From: Acidobacteriota bacterium
GTDB taxonomy: Bacteria; Acidobacteriota; Terriglobia; Terriglobales; SCQP01
Assembly: GCA_021823305.1 (NCBI GenBank)
Contig: JAKAOE010000048.1
Coordinates: forward strand, 1 to 9,055
Length of the DNA stretch: 9,055 nucleotides
Direction of reading: 5' to 3'
This document shows positions 1-4,893 of the stretch, piece by piece. A program made the translations under genes and the position numbers. Under the pieces are notes generated by a model. That model was given only the letters and a program-made list of their open reading frames with translations, was not told the DNA's origin and searched no databases. Every line of letters starts with the position of its first letter. The first letter of the stretch is position 1.

Positions 1-1175
1 TCCGATCTCCCCGCCTGCGCCCCGCCGCTGTTGGCGTCATTGCCGCCGAATAAGGCGATCTGCCGCGTGGCCTCGTCGTAGGCCAGGCTGGTGCCCACCC
101 GGGCCGGCCCACCGCAGGCCTGGGTCCAGTGCCCGCCGTCGTTGGTCGAAAGCCAGATCAGGCCGTCGGCATTGGCCTCGCCCAGCAGCACCATCCGCCC
201 GCTGGCTTCGTCAAAGGCCATCGCCGTCTCACCGAAATCGTTCAGCCCCAGGCTCTGCGCCGCCGCCGGCTGATGGTCCTGGATCATGCGCCAAATCTCC
301 GCTGGGGCCGCCGGCGGAGCTGCCGGCGGGTTCACGTTCAGGCTGATGCTGGCGCTTTGGCCGCTGTTTCTGTCGGTAAAGGTATACGTCTGTTGCCCCG
401 GCGTCCCGGGAATGATCGTCAGTGTCGCCCGCCCGTCGTCGGGGTTCATGTCCTGGTAGCCGCCAACGCCCTGCTGGCCCACATCGCTGGTGAAGGTATA
501 CGCTGCCGGCAGCGGCGTTCCGCCCTGCATCGCCGCCTTGGGGTCGGCGGCGCCGGTCACCTCGATCGTGCCGGTATAGCCCTGGTCCTGCCTGCCGTCG
601 GGCGTGCGCGCGATCACCACCACGGGCGTGCCCGAACCCTGCTGCACCGCGTTCCCGGGTTCCAGCGCCTCCACCTGCAGGCTGTCGTTGACCGTTGCGC
701 CCAGGGGCCCGGAACTCCCTTGCATGCCATCCGGGCCGGCGATGGTAATTACCGGATGGGCATCGTTCGTGCTGATGATGAAGACATGCCTGCCGTTATC
801 GCAACTGGCGGCGCAAGCGGTGAACTGATACGTGTAACTGCCGTTCACTTTTTGCAGATTCTGCACGGACAGTGACGGATCGGAGCTGCTCAGCGTGATT
901 GGCCCGGTGAAGCTCGCCAATGGCTGGCTCCAGCCGTTCATCGCCGTCACCGTCAGTTCAAAGGACGCGCCCCCGCCACGGCCGTTGAACGCGCTGCCCT
1001 GCACCTGAAAATACGCCGGCGGCTGCCGCAGGACCGTGGCATGGACCTGCGGCCGTATCACGCGCTGCTGCGCCGGCGGCCGGTAGCGCGCCGCTTGCCC
1101 CGCGAGTTGACCCGCTGTCCCGAGGAGTACGGCCAGATACAAGCCCGTCGCGCTGAAGTATGTCCGCAATTGCAT
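1..1175 (-). CDS. Secreted Ig-like / Kelch-type beta-propeller protein (3' end beyond window)
   Basis: This reading frame is open from an ATG at 1175 to the left edge (391 codons visible, last full codon at 3), so the C-terminus is missing. The start is supported by an AGAAAGG ribosome-binding site at 1181-1187. Residues 1-28 look like a signal peptide (YLAVLLGTAGQLAGQA). Residues about 55-150 form an Ig-like beta region with a close Cys pair (121, 125). Residues about 165-282 resemble the bacterial Ig-like module with GYTGTIEV, AYTFTSD and QTYTFTD strands. After a Pro/Ala linker (283-292) come two Kelch-like blades, MAFDEASGRMVLLG (318-331) and SLAYDEATRQIALFGG (363-378), with an Asp-box-like STNDGGHW (343-350) between them. 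Inference: an exported adhesin or binding protein whose propeller continues outside the window. It lies 53 bases after the lipoprotein gene and is probably the last visible gene of that operon. No enzymatic residues can be seen. Confidence 0.85.
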   Translation of the reverse strand, partial: MQLRTYFSATGLYLAVLLGTAGQLAGQAARYRPPAQQRVIRPQVHATVLRQPPAYFQVQGSAFNGRGGGASFELTVTAMNGWSQPLASFTGPITLSSSDPSLSVQNLQKVNGSYTYQFTACAASCDNGRHVFIISTNDAHPVITIAGPDGMQGSSGPLGATVNDSLQVEALEPGNAVQQGSGTPVVVIARTPDGRQDQGYTGTIEVTGAADPKAAMQGGTPLPAAYTFTSDVGQQGVGGYQDMNPDDGRATLTIIPGTPGQQTYTFTDRNSGQSASISLNVNPPAAPPAAPAEIWRMIQDHQPAAAQSLGLNDFGETAMAFDEASGRMVLLGEANADGLIWLSTNDGGHWTQACGGPARVGTSLAYDEATRQIALFGGNDANSGGAQAGRS

Positions 1176-1180
1176 GGGAG

Positions 1181-1187
1181 CCTTTCT
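1181..1187 (-). promoter_or_regulatory. Ribosome-binding site for the Ig/Kelch gene
   Basis: On the minus strand AGAAAGG lies five bases before the ATG at 1175. It fixes the start of a gene that has no stop codon inside the window. Confidence 0.55.
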
Positions 1188-1196
1188 GGCATCGCT

Positions 1197-1224
1197 TGCC
1201 GGCCGCGCCATCCTGCCGCCGGCA
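1197..1224 (-). other. Intercistronic hairpin between the lipoprotein and Ig/Kelch genes
   Basis: TGCCGGC (1197-1203) and GCCGGCA (1218-1224) form a perfect 7-bp inverted repeat with a 14-base loop, five bases after the lipoprotein stop codon. A competing smaller hairpin, CTGCC/GGCAG, sits at 1213-1225. No T-run follows, so this is not a classic intrinsic terminator. It could be a partial terminator, a processing site or a transcript stabiliser between two operon genes. Short GC-rich inverted repeats also arise by chance at this base composition. Confidence 0.35.
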
Positions 1225-1228
1225 GCCG

Positions 1229-2074
1229 CTAGCGTATGGGAATAATCGGAACCTCCATGGCCTGCATCAGGCGCGCCTGCTGGCAGCGCTGCTTTCCCAC
1301 AACGCCGGGAATGGCGCAGGCATATTGGAGTTGCAGGACGCGCACCCGGGCGGCGTATGGGGCGACTGCCTGCCGCGCGGCCAGTATCGAGCGGATGTTC
1401 TGCGCCGCCCGCTGATCCGCCTGCCGCATCTGTGCCCCGCTCCGGCCGGCCAACGGATCGTTGGCGTCGCCGCCGTAGCACGCCGCCGACCAGTTCTCGA
1501 AGGCGTTCGCCAGGTGCGGCGCCTGCAGCGCCGGCAAAGCCTGCCGGCAGGGATTGGCGGCGGCTTCAATCGCATCCGCCAGGCTGTTCCATTGCCGTGC
1601 CGGCATGCCGTATTGCGCCGCCACCAGATGGCTGGCGGCGCCGCTTTGCAACTCCTGCGCCAGCTCGACTTGCGGCGTCCGCGGCAGCGCCCCGCCCGCG
1701 GCGGTCGCCGCCGCGGCGTAATCGCCGGCCCGCGCCGCCGCCAACGCCCGTTGCCGGGCCTGCGTCCCCGCGGCCTGCCACCGCCGGTAATAGGCCAGGG
1801 CGGCCTGATCCTCGGCCGGCGGATGCTGCAGGCGCGCGATGGCGGCCGGCATCACCTGCAGATAGAACCGCACGTCGGCGCGGCTCGGCGCGGCGTGCCG
1901 GTCGAACTGCTCCGGTGTGGTGTAGCCCGCCAGATCCGCTGCCGGCGCCGGGGGCGCGCCGGCGCTTCCCGCACCGGGGGTGGCGCTCCCGCCTGCCGAA
2001 CCGCGCTGGGTGCAGGCGCCCAGCCCGGCCAGCACGGTAAGCACGACCACGCCACCGATGAATTTGGCAGTCAT
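1229..2074 (-). CDS. Putative lipoprotein of unknown family with four extra cysteines
   Basis: A 281-residue protein that starts with a lipoprotein signal: MTAK, a hydrophobic stretch, then GLGAC with Cys21 as the likely lipidated residue. It should therefore be anchored in the inner or outer membrane facing the periplasm. Residues 22-50 are a Gly/Ala/Pro/Ser-rich linker. The rest (51-281) is Ala/Gln/Arg-rich and probably helical. Four cysteines besides the lipobox one (176, 199, 253, 264) cluster in the C-terminal half and could make two disulfides. I do not recognise the family. The ATG lies 14 bases after the stop of the OmpA-fusion gene, with no clear Shine-Dalgarno sequence, so translational coupling to that gene is plausible. 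The context next to a peptidoglycan-binding OmpA protein suggests an envelope role. The long open frame on the plus strand across this gene is a GC-driven shadow. The lipobox and operon position support this strand. Confidence 0.8.
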   Translation of the reverse strand: MTAKFIGGVVVLTVLAGLGACTQRGSAGGSATPGAGSAGAPPAPAADLAGYTTPEQFDRHAAPSRADVRFYLQVMPAAIARLQHPPAEDQAALAYYRRWQAAGTQARQRALAAARAGDYAAAATAAGGALPRTPQVELAQELQSGAASHLVAAQYGMPARQWNSLADAIEAAANPCRQALPALQAPHLANAFENWSAACYGGDANDPLAGRSGAQMRQADQRAAQNIRSILAARQAVAPYAARVRVLQLQYACAIPGVVGKQRCQQARLMQAMEVPIIPIR

Positions 2075-2088
2075 GGCAGATGCATGGC

Positions 2089-3870
2089 CTACGGGGTCTT
2101 CACAAACTCTACCCGCCGGTTTTCAGCCCGTCCGGCGGCGGTGTCGTTGGAGCCGATCGGGTTCGCCGGGCCCAGGCCCTTCGCCGTCAGCCGGCTGCCG
2201 TCGATGCTGAACTGCGAGATCAGCACCGAGCGGACCGCGTCGGCGCGCGCCTGCGATAGGGTGAGGTTCGCGGCGTCGCTGCCTACCGAGTCCGTATACC
2301 CGTCAATTTCCAGCTTGAGCGCCGGATCGCCGATCAGTCCGTCCGCCACCTGGCGGATGACCGCGGCGGAGCTGGGCTTCAGGATCGCGCTGTTGGTGTC
2401 GAAATGGATGCCATGGGTGACGTATTTGCCCGAGGCCTGCATGGCGGCGGCGAAATCCGGCGCCGACACCGCCAGCCGCACCCGCCGCAGTCCCACCCGC
2501 ACCCGCTCGCCCTCGCCCCGATTCGCGCGCAGCGCCACCCGCACGACGGGGTGGATGGCGACCTGGTTGACGTCAATGATCCGATCGCCATTGACGTACA
2601 CGCGCACACGGCCCTCCTGCAGCCATAAATCAAGATGCACGGGCTGCGCAAACGTCATATCGTGGACGTCATAGTCGCCGATATCGTTGCCGTTGGCGAA
2701 CACCTGCACCGACAGTTTCTTGTCGAGGAAATTGCCGATGGTGCGGATCAGCAGCGCGTCGTTGTTGTTGGCGGTAAGGAAATGCCAGTTGGCGGCCGGC
2801 AGCCCGCCTCCGTTGCCCATGTGGTAGGTGGTCAACGATTGAAACGTGAAGTTGGCCGGCAGCGCCAGGCGGGGGGAAGTCAAGCGCGTCACGCTCAAGC
2901 TCAGCTCGCGGGTCGTACCGTTCATCAGCAAGGTCACCTGACTGCCGCGTACCCTCCAGTGCGGCGGCGGCTCGTCCGGCGCCATGTCGCTCAAATCGTC
3001 GAAAAAAAGCGTCTTCTCGCCGGGGATGAAATCGATCTTCACCGCCACCAGATTTGGCTGCGCGCTTGCGGCCACGCTGCCCGCCGGCGACGCCGGAGGC
3101 GGCGCGCAGGCGCTGGCCGCCGGTGCCGCCGCCGCCGTGGCCGCCGCCGGGGCCGCCGGCTGGAAGCTCTGCAGCGCCCGCTTCATCTCCTGCGCCAGTT
3201 GGTCGAGCGCCCGATTGGTGGCTTGGCCCAGCGCTGAGTTCGAAAACCCCGCGCTTTGCATGTTGATGTTGCCGTAATTGTTGCTGTCCATCGTGGGATC
3301 GAAATGCTGCTTCTTCTCCGAGCCCCGCGCCCGCAGGGTGGCGATCTTCACCCCGCGGTTGACGTCCACCAGATCCACCTGCAGCACCACGGTCACGCTG
3401 ATGGACTTGCTGTTGCCGCCGACCTGCACGCCGTGAAAGCCGAAGCCGCTGAAACTGCCCTGCGAAGTCTTTACCGAGCCGGACAGGAGCGTGCCGATCG
3501 CCACCACATCGGCGCCCGCCTGCTGCCCCAGGGAAGCCGCGGTGGCCACGTCGATCGCCTGCCCCGGCTGTGCCCCCTGCACCTGCCGTGGCACCAGCCG
3601 GGTCTTGTCGAGCAGCGCGCTTTGCAGCATGTTCGGCAGCACATTGGACAACTGCCCCAGATCGCTGTTGCCGCTCACATCCTGAAACGGCAAAATTCCC
3701 ACGCTGAAGCTCGGCTGTCCCCCCGTCTGCCCCCGCAGCGGGATCGCCAGCGTCCCAACCATGCTCAGCAGTAGCGCCAGCCCCAGACCGGATGCGGCAA
3801 CGGGCAGCCGTGCTAATTGCCCGCGGCGGCGGCGTTCGACGTTCGGAGTTTGCTGTTCCCTCATGTGCAT
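2089..3870 (-). CDS. CsgG-like / laminin-G-like / OmpA C-terminal fusion protein
   Basis: A 593-residue envelope protein from the ATG at 3870, chosen because GGGAG lies seven bases upstream (3878-3882). The frame stays open to a GTG at 3963, which would add 31 residues before the signal sequence and is less likely. Basic residues (ERRRR, 12-16) and a hydrophobic stretch at about 27-45 make an export signal or membrane anchor; no lipobox Cys is present. Residues about 53-235 resemble the CsgG/TolB-N type fold (SVGILPFQDVSG; ADVVAIGTLLSGSV). An Ala/Pro linker covers about 237-272. Residues about 275-469 resemble the domain seen before OmpA in other bacteria (DFIPGEKTLFFDD, then W-containing strands and VYVNGDRIID), with a laminin-G-like look. 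Residues about 481-593 are an OmpA_C-like peptidoglycan-binding domain: IHFDTNSAILKP, IDGYTDSVGSD, LTLSQARADAV, KGLGPANPIGSN and GRAENRRVEF. The Asp of GYTD and the Arg of LSQAR match known diaminopimelate contacts. Probable role: linking an envelope complex to the cell wall. The domain calls are from motif recognition; the CsgG-like part is the least certain. Confidence 0.88.
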   Translation of the reverse strand: MHMREQQTPNVERRRRGQLARLPVAASGLGLALLLSMVGTLAIPLRGQTGGQPSFSVGILPFQDVSGNSDLGQLSNVLPNMLQSALLDKTRLVPRQVQGAQPGQAIDVATAASLGQQAGADVVAIGTLLSGSVKTSQGSFSGFGFHGVQVGGNSKSISVTVVLQVDLVDVNRGVKIATLRARGSEKKQHFDPTMDSNNYGNINMQSAGFSNSALGQATNRALDQLAQEMKRALQSFQPAAPAAATAAAAPAASACAPPPASPAGSVAASAQPNLVAVKIDFIPGEKTLFFDDLSDMAPDEPPPHWRVRGSQVTLLMNGTTRELSLSVTRLTSPRLALPANFTFQSLTTYHMGNGGGLPAANWHFLTANNNDALLIRTIGNFLDKKLSVQVFANGNDIGDYDVHDMTFAQPVHLDLWLQEGRVRVYVNGDRIIDVNQVAIHPVVRVALRANRGEGERVRVGLRRVRLAVSAPDFAAAMQASGKYVTHGIHFDTNSAILKPSSAAVIRQVADGLIGDPALKLEIDGYTDSVGSDAANLTLSQARADAVRSVLISQFSIDGSRLTAKGLGPANPIGSNDTAAGRAENRRVEFVKTP

Positions 3871-3877
3871 CGTTGTT

Positions 3878-3882
3878 CTCCC
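3878..3882 (-). promoter_or_regulatory. Ribosome-binding site deciding the CsgG/OmpA fusion start
   Basis: GGGAG on the minus strand is seven bases before the ATG at 3870. The upstream candidates (GTG 3963, ATG 3927, ATG 3894) lack an equally good site and would put a non-hydrophobic extension in front of the export signal. Confidence 0.55.
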
Positions 3883-3902
3883 GGTTTGCTGCATCCCTTG
3901 GC

Positions 3903-3916
3903 GCGGCTCCCGCCGC
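3903..3916 (-). other. Small intercistronic hairpin with GNRA-type loop
   Basis: On the minus strand GCGGC-GGGA-GCCGC forms a 5-bp GC stem closed by a GGGA tetraloop, which fits the stable GNRA class. It lies in the 102-base gap between the DUF4412-like gene and the OmpA-fusion gene, about 33 bases before the chosen start. No T-run follows. It could tune differential expression within the operon, or be chance in GC-rich DNA. Nothing else is recognisable in this gap. Confidence 0.25.
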
Positions 3917-3972
3917 CGCTCCGTCATAACCCCAATCCAAACATGGCCGTGCTCGCCGCCCACTCCGGCTCT

Positions 3973-4608
3973 CTAGCGGTGCGGCATCCCGGGCAGCCCT
4001 GGCATCGCGCCGCAGTGCGCCGGAGGCGCAAACAGCGCGGCCGGGGGGGCGGTGAGCCGGATGTGCCGGTAGCTCACCGTGGTGCTCTTGCCGTTCTGGC
4101 GCAAGACCGTCTTGACCGGGAAATTCTGCAATGCGTTCGCGGTGTAGGCGTCCACCACGTAGTGCTTGCCGGCGCGCTGGTCCTCCACGCGGCGATGCTC
4201 GACCGCGTAACGATGGCCGCCGACCTGCACGACCGTCGGTCCCAGATCGGTGATCTGCGCGTGGTCCCGTTCTGCCTGCGCCAGCACCCCCGCTGGCGGT
4301 AGGTTGGGCAGCACGTGTTGCATGCACATCTGCGGCATGATCATGTACGCCATCCCGGTCTTGAAATTGATCAACTGCACCATGCTACCGCGCCCCGGAA
4401 GCGTGATGGTCGAACGCCACATCCGGCCGCGCTTGGCGACCGCCATTTGTTGCGTGGCGCCGCCCCGCAGGTGAATCACCATGACCGCGGAGTAACTTGC
4501 CGGCCCCAGCAGCGCTGGTTGTTGCGCCGCCGCCAGCCCGCACAGCAGCAGGCCGGCCAGCCAACCATGCGGACGAAGCCGTCGGTTCACTGCCTGGATC
4601 TCCCGCAT
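3973..4608 (-). CDS. DUF4412-like exported protein
   Basis: A 211-residue protein (numbering here from the ATG at 4608). A TTG at 4614 in the same frame would add two residues. A strong GGGAGGGG (4618-4625) serves either start. The N-terminus has basic residues followed by WLAGLLLCGLAAAQQ, a signal peptide probably cut after AAA. Its Cys is not in lipobox context. The mature part has the layout I associate with DUF4412 proteins, which are thought to share the LolA/outer-membrane-lipoprotein-sorting type of fold. It begins with strands YSAVMVIHLRGG and KRGRMWRSTITLPG, then a Met-rich MAYMIMPQMCMQH (86-98), a conserved-looking VGGHRYAVEH, FPVKTVLRQNGKSTTVSYRHI, and a PPAALFAPP end. Such proteins are periplasmic and often bind lipids or hydrophobic ligands, but no function is proven. 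It is the first gene after promoter 4657-4685 and probably heads the operon. Family assignment is by recognition and moderately certain. Confidence 0.82.
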   Translation of the reverse strand: MREIQAVNRRLRPHGWLAGLLLCGLAAAQQPALLGPASYSAVMVIHLRGGATQQMAVAKRGRMWRSTITLPGRGSMVQLINFKTGMAYMIMPQMCMQHVLPNLPPAGVLAQAERDHAQITDLGPTVVQVGGHRYAVEHRRVEDQRAGKHYVVDAYTANALQNFPVKTVLRQNGKSTTVSYRHIRLTAPPAALFAPPAHCGAMPGLPGMPHR

Positions 4609-4617
4609 TGGCAAGCA

Positions 4618-4625
4618 CCCCTCCC
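4618..4625 (-). promoter_or_regulatory. Ribosome-binding site of the DUF4412-like gene
   Basis: GGGAGGGG on the minus strand is the strongest Shine-Dalgarno match in the window. The core GGAGG is 5 bases from the TTG at 4614 and 11 from the ATG at 4608, so spacing alone does not settle the start codon. Confidence 0.5.
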
Positions 4626-4656
4626 GCGGCCGGTTTCAAATTGGGCCGCCGCCCTG

Positions 4657-4685
4657 ATTCTCGGCGCCACGCCGATGATAGTCAA
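4657..4685 (-). promoter_or_regulatory. Sigma70-like promoter of the four-gene operon
   Basis: On the minus strand TTGACT (4680-4685, five of six to the -35 consensus) is followed by exactly 17 bases and GAGAAT (4657-4662, four of six to the -10 consensus). The predicted transcript start is near 4650, giving a leader of about 40 bases. Support comes from the second copy of this architecture before the large surface gene (8961-8989), with the same -35, the same spacing and a near-identical -10, although the spacer sequences differ. Confidence 0.6.
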
Positions 4686-4750
4686 TGGACGCTGGCTGAA
4701 CTGTGTCTGTACCGTAGCTGACCCATTGACTTTTCAGGTACTTCCACACT
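4680..4750 (-). repeat. Upstream repeat, copy A
   Basis: About 70 bases match copy B (8984-9054) in the same orientation without gaps. The inner 35 bases (4680-4714) match at 34 positions, and the outer half drops to about 60 percent. The conserved block starts exactly at the -35 hexamer and extends upstream of it. That position is expected for a shared activator site or UP-type element. Copy A also has a 9-bp perfect inverted repeat, AGTCAATGG (4680-4688) and CCATTGACT (4723-4731), whose inner arm overlaps the -35; copy B lacks the distal arm. Alternatively the pair is a dispersed genomic repeat or the end of a mobile-element remnant. Confidence 0.8.
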
Positions 4751-4893
4751 CGCTGGGCTGCGCTCAAGAGCAGGGCGCAAGCGATGCTATCCGCTTCGGC
4801 GCTGTCACTGCCGCGGGTGATATGACCCACCGCTCCATGCCACCGCCGGCAGCATCGCCAGACTCCCCGGTTGCGGCGAACACTGGGCCGCCT
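4751..4893. other. Spacer between the large surface gene and copy A; no gene seen
   Basis: These bases lie after the TAG stop of the FG-GAP/Ig gene. No RBS-led coding region is visible. A weak imperfect hairpin around 4810-4833 (GGGT, six-base loop, ACCC) has no T-run and is not called as a terminator. Read-through from the large gene into the operon therefore cannot be excluded. Confidence 0.5.

Noticed and set aside
129..875. A 248-codon plus-strand frame
   Set aside because: Antisense to the Ig/Kelch gene, which has clear blade motifs, a signal peptide and a ribosome-binding site. The plus-strand translation is His/Arg-rich noise.
1160..2674. A 504-codon open frame on the plus strand
   Set aside because: It lies antisense to the lipoprotein and the OmpA-fusion gene, is Arg/Pro/Gly-rich with no domain pattern, and the minus-strand frames carry a lipobox and an OmpA domain. 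It is a GC-driven shadow.
2669..4327. A 552-codon alternative frame on the minus strand
   Set aside because: It overlaps the DUF4412-like and OmpA-fusion genes in another frame, has low-complexity Gly/Arg/Ala composition and lacks any recognisable motif.
4059..4608. Met-rich MAYMIMPQMCMQH stretch as a copper-binding site
   Set aside because: Met-rich strands at this point look usual for DUF4412-like proteins, and there is no metal-resistance gene nearby, so a metal role is not supported.
4636..4830. A 64-codon minus-strand frame across the intergenic repeat
   Set aside because: It spans the proposed promoter and repeat, has no ribosome-binding site, and the matching frame in the other repeat copy is interrupted by stops.
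4810..4833. Possible terminator after the large surface gene
   Set aside because: The hairpin has only a short perfect stem with two mismatches further out and no T-run, so it is below what I would call a terminator.
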